DNA of 64,000 bases from Streptomyces sp. A0958. Lineage in GTDB: Bacteria; Actinomycetota; Actinomycetes; Streptomycetales; Streptomycetaceae. Below, piece by piece: positions 36,924-46,900 of this stretch. The notes beneath the pieces were generated by a model. The model saw only the letters and a program-made list of their open reading frames with translations, made no database searches and had not been told where the DNA came from. Location of the stretch: contig NZ_SSBK01000009.1 in NCBI RefSeq assembly GCF_004795035.1, positions 1 through 64,000 of the forward strand. The letters run 5' to 3'. Numbering within the stretch: position 1 is the stretch's first letter; each line of letters opens with the position of its first letter. Made by a program: the position numbers and the translations under genes.

Positions 36924-38186
36924 TCAGAGCCGGTGGGCGGCTCCGGCGGGGGTCGCTCCGCGGGTGTCGAGGAGGAGTTGCGCCTTCACGGCGAGGCCCT
37001 GGAGGTCGTACGTACGGTGGTGCTGGAGCAGCACCGTGAGGTCCGCGCCGGCGGCGGCCTCGTAGAGCGAATCGGCGCGGGGGACGGGGAGTTCGCGTAC
37101 GCGCCAGTCCAGGACGTGGGGGTCGTGGTAGCCGATCTGGGCGCCCATGTCCATCAGCCGGGTGGCGATCTCGCGGGCGGGGGACGCCTCCTGGTCGGCG
37201 AGGTCGGGCTTGTAGGTGACGCCGAGCAGGAGCACCCGGGCGCCCCGGACGGCCTTTCCGTGTTCGTTGAGGAGGGTGGCGCAGCGCTGGATCACGTACT
37301 GCGGCATCCGGTCGTTGATCTCCTGGGCCAGCGAGACCATCCGCAGCGGGGGGCCGGGGGTGCGGCTGTTGTACGGGAGGTGGCCCGGGTCGACCGGGGC
37401 GCCGTGGCCCCCGACGCCGGGGCCGGGGCGGAAGGGCTGGAAGCCGAAGGGTTTGGTCTCGGCGCACCGGATGACGTCCCAGAGGTCGACACCGAGGTCG
37501 TGGCAGAGCACCGCCATCTCGTTGACCAGGGCGATGTTGACGTGCCGGAAGTTGGTCTCCAGGACCTTGGTCATCTCGGCCTCGCGCGGGCCCCGGGCGC
37601 GGACGACCTTGTCGGTGAGCCGGCCGTAGAAGGCGGCGGCCGACTCGGTGCAGGCGGGGGTGAGGCCGCCGATGACCTTGGGGGTGCTGGCGTAGACGTG
37701 GGTGCGGTTACCGGGGTCAAGCCGGCTGGGGGAGTGGGCGAGGTGGAAGTCTCGCCCGCCGCGCAGCCCCGAGCCCTCTTCGAGGAGGGGGAGCAGGAAG
37801 TTCTCCGTGGTGCCGGGGGGTACCGCCGATTCGAGGAGCACGGTGGTGTGCGGGCGCAGCCGGGCGGCCAGGGCGCGGGCGGCGTCGCCGACGGCACTCA
37901 GGTCGAGGGTGCGGTCGGCGCCGAGCGGGGTCGGCGCGCAGATCACGGCGGTACGGACCCGGCCCAGCTCGGCCTGGTCGGTGGTGGGCCGGAACCCTCC
38001 GGAGAGCATCCGGCGCACTTCGGACGCGGAGAGTGATCCCTCGACCGGGGTACGGCCCGCCACGACCTCCGCGAAGGCCCGGGGGTCGGTGTCGTAGCCG
38101 ATGGTCTGGATACCGGCGTGGACGGCGGCCTGGGCGAGGGGCAGGCCGAGGTGACCGAGTCCGATGACGGCGAGGTCTGCAGGCAC
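36924..38186 (-). CDS. nucleotide-sugar dehydrogenase family protein lacking the catalytic cysteine
   Basis: 420 residues of the UDP-glucose/UDP-ManNAc dehydrogenase family, start GTG 38186 (MPADLAVIGLGHLGLPLAQA). The Rossmann motif GLGHLG is at about 9-14, APTPLG and ESAVPPGTTENFLLP follow, and TKVLETNFRHVNIALVNE is the catalytic helix with Lys and Asn. At the active-site loop, where relatives have GGHCIPVDP, this protein reads GGHGAPVDP: residue 262 is Gly (codon 37401-37403), so the thiohemiacetal-forming Cys is absent. The C-terminal UDP-binding domain (LLLGVTYKPDLADQEASPAR) is intact. It may therefore be a binding protein or perform only the first oxidation. It stands alone and divergent from glpD. 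Confidence 0.85.
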   Translation of the reverse strand: MPADLAVIGLGHLGLPLAQAAVHAGIQTIGYDTDPRAFAEVVAGRTPVEGSLSASEVRRMLSGGFRPTTDQAELGRVRTAVICAPTPLGADRTLDLSAVGDAARALAARLRPHTTVLLESAVPPGTTENFLLPLLEEGSGLRGGRDFHLAHSPSRLDPGNRTHVYASTPKVIGGLTPACTESAAAFYGRLTDKVVRARGPREAEMTKVLETNFRHVNIALVNEMAVLCHDLGVDLWDVIRCAETKPFGFQPFRPGPGVGGHGAPVDPGHLPYNSRTPGPPLRMVSLAQEINDRMPQYVIQRCATLLNEHGKAVRGARVLLLGVTYKPDLADQEASPAREIATRLMDMGAQIGYHDPHVLDWRVRELPVPRADSLYEAAAGADLTVLLQHHRTYDLQGLAVKAQLLLDTRGATPAGAAHRL

Positions 38187-38433
38187 GTGGATGGCCGTCC
38201 TTCCCTAAGACCATGAGAGCAGAAAGCGCAACCGCTGTGGACAGCGCAATGTCAGACTAGGCGTAAATATGACCTATATGTCGCATTGTGGGGCCCTTGT
38301 CGTCCGGGTGTTGTCCACAGGCGGTGGCTGAAGTCGCTGAGCGCGGACAGAATCGATCTGTGGGCACGGGTGCCGACCGCATGGTCGGGGCCGCGTTTCG
38401 TGCCGGACCACCCCGATCTACCGGGAGGCAGCA

Positions 38434-40140
38434 GTGAGGACAGCGACACTGGGACCCGCGCAGCGCGCCGAGGCGCTCGCCGCGATGGCCGAGCGCGAAC
38501 TGGACGTGCTGGTCGTGGGGGCGGGCGTGGTCGGCGCCGGCACGGCGCTGGACGCGGTCACGAGAGGGCTCTCGACCGGCCTGGTCGAGGCGCGGGACTG
38601 GGCGTCCGGCACGTCGAGCAGGTCGAGCAAGCTGATCCACGGCGGGCTGCGCTATCTGGAGATGCTGGACTTCGCCCTGGTCAGAGAGGCGCTGAAGGAG
38701 CGCGGGCTGCTCCTCGAACGGCTCGCCCCGCACCTGGTGAAGCCGGTGCCCTTCCTCTACCCGTTGCAGCACAAGGGCTGGGAGCGGCTGTACGCAGGCT
38801 CCGGCGTCGCGCTGTACGACGCGATGTCCTTCTCCTCCGGGCACGGCCGGGGCCTGCCCGTGCACCGGCACCTCTCCCGCCGCCGGGCCCTGCGGGTCGC
38901 CCCGGCCCTGAAGCGGGACGCCCTGGTGGGGGCCCTGCAGTACTACGACGCCCAGATGGACGACGCCCGCTACGTGGCGACGCTGGTGCGCACCGCCGCC
39001 GGGTACGGCGCGCAGGTGGCGAACCGGGCCAAGGTGGTCGGCTTCCTCCGGGAGGGGGAACGGGTCGTCGGCGTCCGGGTGGAGGACGTCGAGGCGGGCG
39101 GTGAGTACGAGGTCAGGGCCAAACAGGTGGTCAACGCCACCGGCGTCTGGACGGACGACACCCAGTCGCTGATCGGCGAGCGCGGCCAGTTCCACGTCCG
39201 GGCCTCCAAGGGCATCCACCTGGTCGTCCCCAAGGACCGCATCCACTCCTCGACCGGCCTGATCCTGCGCACCGAGAAGTCCGTGCTCTTCGTCATCCCC
39301 TGGGGCCGGCACTGGATCGTGGGCACCACGGACACCGACTGGGACCTGGACAAGGCGCACCCGGCCGCCTCCAGCGCCGACATCGACTACCTGCTCGAAC
39401 ATGTCAACGCGGTCCTGTCCACGCCCCTGACCAGGGACGACGTCGAGGGCGTCTACGCCGGGCTGCGGCCCCTGCTGGCCGGTGAGTCGGACGCCACCAG
39501 CAAGCTGTCCCGCGAGCACACGGTGGCCCATCCGGTGCCCGGCCTCGTCGTCGTCGCGGGCGGCAAGTACACGACGTACCGGGTGATGGCCAAGGACGCC
39601 GTGGACGAGGCGGTGCACGGGCTCGACCAGCGGGTCGCCGCCTGTGTCACGGAGGACATCCCGCTGCTGGGCGCCGAGGGCTACCGCGCCCAGTGGAACG
39701 CGCGCGCCAGGATCGCCGCCCGCACCGGCCTCCACGTCGCCCGGGTGGAGCATCTGCTGAACCGGTACGGCTCGATGACCGAGGAGATCCTTGAGCTGAT
39801 CGTCGCCGACCCCGCGATGGGCGAACCGCTGCCGGCCGCCGACGACTATCTGAAGGCCGAGATCGTGTACGCCGCCTCGCACGAGGGGGCCCGTCACCTC
39901 GACGACGTGCTGACCCGGCGGACCCGGATCTCCATAGAGACCTTCGACCGGGGCGCCCGCTCCGCCCGGCTCTGCGCGGAGCTGATGGCGCCGGTCCTCG
40001 GCTGGGACTCCGGTCAGATCGACCGGGAGGTCGCGCACTACGAGAAGCGGGTGGAGGCGGAACGCGAGTCGCAGCGCCAGCCGGACGACCTGACGGCGGA
40101 CGCGGCGAGGCTGGGCGCGCCGGACATCGTGCCGCTCTGA
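38434..40140 (+). CDS. glpD: glycerol-3-phosphate dehydrogenase (FAD)
   Basis: 568 residues; oxidises sn-glycerol-3-phosphate to DHAP at the membrane. FAD-binding VLVVGAGVVGAGTALDAVTR is near residue 27, and SGTSSRSSKLIHGGLRYLEM and VNATGVWTDDTQSL are typical. The C-terminal GlpD helical domain (VADPAMGEPLPA; ARHLDDVLTRRTRISIETFD) is complete. Start GTG 38434 has GGGAGG upstream. It is followed directly by a 38-bp minisatellite. Confidence 0.95.
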   Translation: MRTATLGPAQRAEALAAMAERELDVLVVGAGVVGAGTALDAVTRGLSTGLVEARDWASGTSSRSSKLIHGGLRYLEMLDFALVREALKERGLLLERLAPHLVKPVPFLYPLQHKGWERLYAGSGVALYDAMSFSSGHGRGLPVHRHLSRRRALRVAPALKRDALVGALQYYDAQMDDARYVATLVRTAAGYGAQVANRAKVVGFLREGERVVGVRVEDVEAGGEYEVRAKQVVNATGVWTDDTQSLIGERGQFHVRASKGIHLVVPKDRIHSSTGLILRTEKSVLFVIPWGRHWIVGTTDTDWDLDKAHPAASSADIDYLLEHVNAVLSTPLTRDDVEGVYAGLRPLLAGESDATSKLSREHTVAHPVPGLVVVAGGKYTTYRVMAKDAVDEAVHGLDQRVAACVTEDIPLLGAEGYRAQWNARARIAARTGLHVARVEHLLNRYGSMTEEILELIVADPAMGEPLPAADDYLKAEIVYAASHEGARHLDDVLTRRTRISIETFDRGARSARLCAELMAPVLGWDSGQIDREVAHYEKRVEAERESQRQPDDLTADAARLGAPDIVPL

Positions 40141-40242
40141 CGGGGGTCGGCCGGGGGCCGGGGGTCGGCCGGGGGCCGGGGCCGGGCTGGGCCTCGCGCC
40201 CGGTCCGGGCCCGCGCACCCCGGTCGGGGCTCGCGTCCGGTC

Positions 40243-40468
40243 GGGCCTTGCGTACCGGCCCCGGCCCCGCTTCCCGGTCGGGCCTTGCGTCCCCGTCCCG
40301 GGCCCCGCTTCCCGGTCGGGCCTTGCGTTCCCGTCCCGGGCCCCGCTTCCCGGTCGGGCCTTGCGTTCCCGTCCCGGGCCCCGCTTCCCGGTCGGGCCTT
40401 GCGTTCCGGCCCCGGGCCCCGCTTCCCGGTCGGGCCTTGCGTCCCCGTCCCGGGCCCCGGCGTGCCGC
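40243..40468. repeat. 38-bp tandem repeat (minisatellite), about six units
   Basis: Each unit contains CGGGCCTTGCGT and CCCGGGCCCCGCTTCCCGG; the marker GGGCCTTGCGT starts at 40243, 40280, 40318, 40356, 40394 and 40432, that is, at intervals of 37 then 38 bases. Upstream, 40141-40240 holds a looser version of the same G/C-rich motif. A period not divisible by three and the position between the stop codons of convergent genes argue for non-coding DNA. Each unit can form GC hairpins. Confidence 0.85.
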
Positions 40469-41536
40469 TCAGCTCGGGCAGAACTCCGCTTCCAGGAGCG
40501 CCGGTTCCAGCGTGTCCGCTTCGGCCAGGGTGTCCGTGTCGAAGCGGTAGGTCAGCGTGTGGCGGCCGTCGCGGGTGGCGGCGGTGCGGACATAACTGCC
40601 CGTGATGCGGCCGTTGTGGCCCCAGACGGTGACCCCGCAGGACAGCTGCTCCGGGAAGACGCCGAGGCCGTACAGCCCGTGCGTCGCCGAGGTGTCGAGC
40701 GCGGAGGTCAGCTGAGGGGGCATCAGCAGCCTTCCGCCCAGCAGGGCCGCGTAGAAGCGGTTCAGATCGGAGAGCGTGGAGATCAGCTCGCCCGCCGCGC
40801 CGGCGGTGCGCGGGTCGAGGGTGGTGGCGTCGGTGAGGTGGCCGTCCGACGGATCGCGCGTGTAGGCCCGGCCGTGCGGTGCGGGCAGGGTGGTGCGGCT
40901 GCCGGGCAGGGAGGTGCCGGTGAGGTGGAGGGGGCCGATGACGCGGCTGCGGATCTCGGTCGCGTAGGTGTGGCCGGTGACGCGGCGGACGACGAGGCCG
41001 AGGACGGCGTAATCGGTGTTGGAGTACGTGTAGGTGCCGGGTGCGGCCGTGGGGTGATGGGCCGTTGCCGTGCGGACCGCGGCCGAGGCGGAGAGGGGGT
41101 GCGCGGAGGTGTCGTCGGTGTAGTCGTAGAGGCCGCTGGTGTGGCTGAGCAGGGCGCGCAGGGTGATGCGGCGGCCGTCGTTGCCGTGACCCCGGATCAG
41201 CCCGGGCAGGAGGCGCTCGACCGTATCGGACAGCCGCAGCCTTTTCTCCCCGGCGAGTTGGAGGACGACGACGGCGACGAACGTCTTGGTGACGCTGCCT
41301 GCCCGGAACCGGTCCGCGTACCGGATGCCGGGGCCCGTCGAACGGTAGGTGTTCCGCGGCGCGGAGGAGGGGTCGTGCGCCAGAAGTGCCGCGTCGGGGG
41401 CGCCTCCCCGGGCGGTGAACCGGGGGAGGTAGGAGGCCGCGGGGGTGAGGTGTGATTCGCTGGGGAGGGGCCCCGTTCCGAGTCCGCACAACGCCAGCAC
41501 CACCAGGGCGACGAGCGGTGCCCTGAGCATCGGCAT
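40469..41536 (-). CDS. serine hydrolase, beta-lactamase class C / D,D-peptidase family
   Basis: 355 residues, exported: signal MLRAPLVALVVLALCGLGTG. Active site: Ser-x-x-Lys in FRAGSVTKTFVA, Tyr-x-Asn in TYTYSNTDYAVLG, and the third box HNG (VWGHNGRITGSY) in place of HTG/KTG. RALLSHTSGLYDYTDD is also typical. ATG 41536 has GGAAGGG upstream. It could be a D-alanyl-D-alanine carboxypeptidase or an esterase; class C beta-lactamase activity is not evident. Confidence 0.9.
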   Translation of the reverse strand: MPMLRAPLVALVVLALCGLGTGPLPSESHLTPAASYLPRFTARGGAPDAALLAHDPSSAPRNTYRSTGPGIRYADRFRAGSVTKTFVAVVVLQLAGEKRLRLSDTVERLLPGLIRGHGNDGRRITLRALLSHTSGLYDYTDDTSAHPLSASAAVRTATAHHPTAAPGTYTYSNTDYAVLGLVVRRVTGHTYATEIRSRVIGPLHLTGTSLPGSRTTLPAPHGRAYTRDPSDGHLTDATTLDPRTAGAAGELISTLSDLNRFYAALLGGRLLMPPQLTSALDTSATHGLYGLGVFPEQLSCGVTVWGHNGRITGSYVRTAATRDGRHTLTYRFDTDTLAEADTLEPALLEAEFCPS

Positions 41537-41831
41537 GGCGGGATGTCCCTTCCTCGGCCGTGTCCCGAAGTCCCGCCCGGCCCGCGGCGTCTGGCGCGCG
41601 CACTCGCCGCGTTGTCGGAAACATCCGAGTACGTCCAGTACGAGGATGATCCTCCGCCTTGCGATCGCACGCACCGGACGCCGCGGGCCACGCCCTCCGG
41701 GCGTACGGCGGGACTTCGCGGACGCGGCCTCGGGCCCCATCATGACCGAGCCCGGACCCGGCACCAGGAGCGGTCCCGGGGTGAGGGACAATGAACGCTC
41801 TGCCAGGGCGGGTTGATCGCAGAGGGGACGC

Positions 41832-43778
41832 ATGTCGGAGGCGGAGCAGGCACGGGAGCCCCAACGGGACAAGGACGGACGTCTCCTTGCGGGGCGGTAC
41901 CGGCTCGGGGAGGTGCTCGGCCGGGGCGGTATGGGCACGGTCTGGCGTGCCGTCGACGAGACGCTGGGCCGCACGGTGGCGGTCAAGGAACTGCGGTTCC
42001 CCTCGGCCATCGACGAGGACGAGAAGCGCCGGCTGATCACGCGTACGCTGCGCGAGGCCAAGGCGATCGCGCGCATCCGCAACAACGGCGCGGTCACGGT
42101 CTACGACGTGGTCGACGAGGACGACCGGCCGTGGATCGTCATGGAACTCATCGAGGGCAAGTCGCTGGCCGAGGCGGTGCGCGAGGACGGTGTCCTGACG
42201 CCGAAACGTGCCGCCGAGGTCGGCCTCGCCATCCTCGACGTGCTGCGCTCGGCGCACCGCGAGGGCATTCTGCACCGCGACGTGAAGCCGTCCAACGTGC
42301 TGATCGCCGAGGACGGCCGGGTCGTGCTGACCGACTTCGGCATCGCGCAGGTCGAGGGCGACCCGTCCGTCACCTCCACGGGCATGCTCGTGGGCGCGCC
42401 CTCGTACATCTCGCCGGAGCGGGCGCGCGGGCACAAGCCGGGCCCGCCCGCCGACCTGTGGTCGCTGGGCGGGCTGCTGTACGCGAGCGTCGAGGGCTGC
42501 CCGCCGTACGACAAGGGCTCCGCCATCGCGACCCTGACCGCCGTGATGACCGAACCGCTCGACCCGCCGAAGAACGCGGGCCCGCTGGAGGAGGTCATCT
42601 ACGGGCTGCTCGCCCGGGACCCCGAGCAGCGGCTCGACGACGCGGGGGCGCGCGCCCTGCTCAACGACGTGATCAGCTCCTTCGACCAGCCGGAGCGTCC
42701 GGCGCCGGCCCCGGCCGACGCCACGCAGGTCATGGCGCTGCCCAAGGGCGTCGCCGACGCCGGGGCGGCGAAGTCCGGTGAGACGGGCGAGGGCGCCCGC
42801 GACCGGTTGCGCGGCGCGCTGCGCTCCGTACGCAACGCCAAGTCGACGCCCGCCGCCGCTGCCGTCGCTGCCCCCGTCGTCGCACCGCCCGTCCCGGCCC
42901 GGCCCACCCCGGCCCCCGGCGCCGCCTCGCCCTCGGGGGCCGTACCGCCGCAGCGCCCGGCGTCCTCGCCGGTCACCGCACCCCGGGCGTCCCTCACGGA
43001 CGTGGTGCCGCGCCGCACCCTGGCGATCATCGCGGCCGTCATCGTGCTCGCCGTCCTCGGCACGGTCCTCGCGCTCACGCTCGGCGGCGGCGACGACAAG
43101 CCGGCCGACGACGCCGGCGCGAAGAAGACCGGCGCGTCCGCGCCCGCCGGAACCCCCACCGCAGCCGGCTCCTCCGGGTCGGCCGACGCGGAACAGGGCA
43201 GCAGCGGCAAGGAGCAGGACGCGGGCAAGGACGGCAACGACGGCCAGGACGGGGACCAGGACAAGGGGGCGAAGGACGACGGCGACGACGGCGCGAAGGC
43301 CGACGAGGATGCCGACGCCCTGCCCGCCGGGTACCGCACGGTGGCGAACAAGCGGTTCCACTTCTCCATCGCCATGCCCAAGGGCTTCCGCTTCGACACC
43401 ACCTCCGGCCAGGGCGCCGGCGCCATCTACAACGCCGACGGCGGCTTTCCCAGACTCCAGGTCGACTACACCGGTTCGCCCGGCGGCGACGCGGCAGCCG
43501 CCTGGAACGCCGCCCGGAGCGGGGTCGCCGGCTCCAGCACGAACTACCACCACCTCGGCATACAGAAGGTGCAGTACAACGGCTACCCGACCGTCGCCGA
43601 CTGGCAGTTCGAGCGGACCCAGCACGGCCGGCGCGTCCGGGTGCTCAACCGCGGCTTCAAGGTCGACGGGAAGCACGGCTACGCGATCATGATCAGTTGC
43701 GAGGCGGACGAGTGGGACGGCAAGGAGTGCCGGACGCTGCGCGAGACGGCGTTCGGATCGTTCGAGCCGGTCGACTGA
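41832..43778 (+). CDS. Ser/Thr protein kinase (PknB-type) with extracellular domain, array gene 1
   Basis: 648 residues. Kinase domain about 18-285: Gly loop VLGRGGMGTVWRAV, Lys52 (VAVKELRF), catalytic Asp150 (LHRDVKPSNVLI), Asp168 (LTDFGIAQVEGD), YISPERARG. A Pro/Ala-rich linker leads to one membrane helix (LAIIAAVIVLAVLGTVLALT, about 396-418), then a Gly/Asp/Lys-rich spacer and an external domain of about 150 residues (YRTVANKRFHFSIAMPKGF...). All catalytic residues are present. First of three same-strand genes of this architecture. Confidence 0.95.
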   Translation: MSEAEQAREPQRDKDGRLLAGRYRLGEVLGRGGMGTVWRAVDETLGRTVAVKELRFPSAIDEDEKRRLITRTLREAKAIARIRNNGAVTVYDVVDEDDRPWIVMELIEGKSLAEAVREDGVLTPKRAAEVGLAILDVLRSAHREGILHRDVKPSNVLIAEDGRVVLTDFGIAQVEGDPSVTSTGMLVGAPSYISPERARGHKPGPPADLWSLGGLLYASVEGCPPYDKGSAIATLTAVMTEPLDPPKNAGPLEEVIYGLLARDPEQRLDDAGARALLNDVISSFDQPERPAPAPADATQVMALPKGVADAGAAKSGETGEGARDRLRGALRSVRNAKSTPAAAAVAAPVVAPPVPARPTPAPGAASPSGAVPPQRPASSPVTAPRASLTDVVPRRTLAIIAAVIVLAVLGTVLALTLGGGDDKPADDAGAKKTGASAPAGTPTAAGSSGSADAEQGSSGKEQDAGKDGNDGQDGDQDKGAKDDGDDGAKADEDADALPAGYRTVANKRFHFSIAMPKGFRFDTTSGQGAGAIYNADGGFPRLQVDYTGSPGGDAAAAWNAARSGVAGSSTNYHHLGIQKVQYNGYPTVADWQFERTQHGRRVRVLNRGFKVDGKHGYAIMISCEADEWDGKECRTLRETAFGSFEPVD

Positions 43779-43991
43779 GGCGGCCGGGCTCGGGCCGACG
43801 GCGGCCTGCGGGTGCGGTCGCCGGGCCGGGTTGCGCCGACCCGGCCGCGCGGCCGCCGCAGGACACGTATGGTGAGAGCCCGTAGACCGTACGCAGCCGA
43901 AACGGGCAGTCAATTGCACCGCAAGTGACTGTGATTGACGGATTCGGTGCGGTCTGGGTGACCGGGGGACAGCGCGCTCTGGGGAGGCGTC

Positions 43992-46900
43992 GTGGACGAC
44001 TACGCGGGTCGGGTACTTGCCGACCGCTACCGCCTTCCCCTGCCTCCGTCCGACGCGTACGAACTGGCCGAGACCCGGGCCTTCGACACCTACAGCGGCC
44101 AGGAGGTCCTGGTCCGTCAGGTGCCGCTGCCCGAGGTCGTGGACGCGGAGGTCGTCGAGGGCGACGGCCGGACGTCCCCCGTGCCGCGCACCGGCGGGCG
44201 CGCGGTCCGGCGGTCCACCGAGCCGGCCGTGCGGCGCGCCATCGAGGCCGCCCAGGCGGCGGCCCAGGTCCCCGACCACCCACGGCTCGACCAGGTCTTC
44301 GACGTGTTCGCGGAGGCGGGCTCGCTCTGGATAGTGAGCGAACTGGTCGCGTCCCGCCCGCTGGCCGCCCTGCTCGCGGAGCGCCCGCTCAACCCGTACC
44401 GGGCCGCCGAGATCGGCTCCGACGTGCTGACGGCGCTGCGCGTGCTGCACGCCCATGGCTGGACCCACCGCAACATCACCGTGCGCACGGTGCTCGTCTG
44501 CGACGACGGGCGGGTCGTCCTGACCGGTCTTGCGGCCGGGGCGGCCGAGGAGGCGCTGTGCGGTTACAGCCCGGTGCCGCGCCCCGACGACGAGGAGCCG
44601 GACGAGGGCGGGTACGGCGGCCCCGCCATCGAGTCCGGTCCCACCGGCCCTTACGTGGCGCCCGCGGCCGGTCCGGAGCCCTCAGATCCGTACGCGCCCA
44701 GCGAACCCGGCCGGCTCCCGGCCTCCCGGGGCCCCGCCGCGATCGAGTCGGCACCCGGCGACGAACCGGCGCCGCCGTATGGCGGCGAACCGATGCCCCC
44801 GTACGGCGGCGAGACGGACACCGCGCGCCGGCCGGTGCCGCCCGCCGGCCTGCCCGTGCCCGCCGCCGGAGCGGACAGCGCCGCCCACGCCAGGGCAGCG
44901 CGGGCCGGGGCCATCGCCGCGTACCGGGCCGGCGCCCGCGCCGCCGCCCGCATCAGCGAGGAGGGACGCCGCGCGGGCGGGCGAGGCACGGGAACCCCCC
45001 CGACCGGGCGCCCCGCGCTCCCGCAGCCCCCGGACGCGGACGACGCGCGCGGGCCCGAACGCGCGCCCGACGCCTGGCCCGCGCTCCCGCAGCCTCCCGG
45101 GGGAGACGAGCCGCCCGGCGCGGGAGCCACACCCGGCGGCGCGCACTCGGCGCACCGGCAACTGCCCGACGCGGACGACGCGCGCGGCTCCGAGCCCGCG
45201 CCTGACGCCTGGCCCGCCCTTCCGCAGCCCTCCGGCCGAGACGAGGCAGCGCGCGGCTCGGAGCCGGCGCCTGACGCCTGGCCCGTGCTTCCGCAGCCCT
45301 CCGGCCGAGACGAGGCAGCGCGCGGCTCGGAGCCGGCGCCGGACGCCTGGCCCGTGCTCCCGCAGCCCGGCGGCGAGGAGCGTGACGCCGGTGGCGGACG
45401 TGCCCCGCACACCGCGCCCCGGCAGGCGCTCCCGCAGTTGCCCGGGGGCTGGGTGCGCGGGCCCGAGGTGCAGGAGCCGCACGACGCCTATCCGTACGAC
45501 GACGATGACGCGGACGACGAGGACGACGAGGACGACGAGGACGACGACGGTGGGCAGGTTCCGCCCCGGCGGCTGCACCTGACCGGTTCCTGGGACGACG
45601 GGCCCGGCTCCGGGCGGCCCGTGCCCGCCGGCGGGTCCGGCGAGGACGCCCTGCGCGCCGATGCCGCCCGGCGGGGCCCCGCGTCCGAACCGCCCCCGGC
45701 CGGTTCCGGCGCCCCGTCCGGGCGCTGGGACGACGTCGTCGCCCCGGACCAGGACAGCTCCGCCTACCGGGGCCCCGCCACCGCACTCGCCGCCGAGCGG
45801 GCCCGGCAGGCGCGGATCGCCGTCGTCGGCGCGGTCACGGAGCGCTGGGCGCCCGAACAGGCCGGACCCGTCCACGGGAACTGGCAGCTGGCCCCGCCCA
45901 TCGGCCCCGCCACCGACCTGTGGGCCCTGGGCGCGCTGCTCTACCGCGCCGTCCAGGGGCACGCCCCCTACCCCGAGGACAGCGCCCCCGAACTCGTCCA
46001 GATGGTCTGCGGTGAACCGCCCGCCTTCGCCGAGGAGTGCGGCCCGCTGCGCCCGGTCGTCGAGTCGCTGCTGCGCCAGGACGCCACCGAGCGGCCCGAC
46101 GTCGAGGAGCTGAGCGGCTGGCTGCGCTCCCTCGTACGCTCGGCGCCGGAACCGGAGGCCGGGCTCGACGTCGTGACGCTGCCCGCCGAGGACACCACAC
46201 GGCTGCCCGTCGTACGCCGTCGCGGCGAGCTCGTCCGCAAGCGGCGCGGCCGGCGCGGCGGATCGGCGCACGGCCGGCACCGCCACACCGGGGAGGCCGT
46301 GGACCGCACCGCCGTCACGCACCACGAGCCGAGGCTGAGAGCGCCCCGCGAGCCCAAGGGCCCCAAGGCGCTGCGCACCCCGCCACGCCCGCCGCAGGGT
46401 GGGGAGCGGGCGCCGCGCCGGCTGGGCAGGCTGCTGCTCGTCGTGATCCTGCTGGCGCTCGTCGCGGTGATCGCGTACGCGGTGATGTTCATGCCCAGGT
46501 CCGACGCGGACAACGGGACCGGCGCCGCCCCCTCCCGTACCGCCTCGGCGCCCCCCGCCTCCGCGACGCCCGACCCGACGCCGAGTGGGTCGAAGGAGCC
46601 GGCACCGGCCAAGTCCTCGGGGGCGAAGCAGCCGCAGACGAGCCGTTCCGCCGCCGCGCTCGCGGCCGGCTACACGCTGCGCGAGGACGCCGAGGGCTTC
46701 GAGGTCGGCGTCCCCAAGGGCTGGCAGCGCAGCCCGGCCAACGCCGAGCGCCAGGTCCGCTACGGCAGCGACGGCTTCAGCGTGCTGATCGTCCCCGGGC
46801 GCGACACCGCCAAGGCCAACGGCAGCGACCCGCTGGACTACCAGCGGGACAAGGAGCCGGAGTTGAAGCCGTTCCGCGACTCCAGCTGGTCGTCGGCGAG

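Noticed and set aside
40038..44468. Minus-strand open frame of 1476 codons with collagen-like Gly-x-x runs
   Set aside because: It is the antisense shadow of glpD, the minisatellite, the serine hydrolase and the first kinase; the Gly-rich part is just the 38-bp repeat read in three frames.
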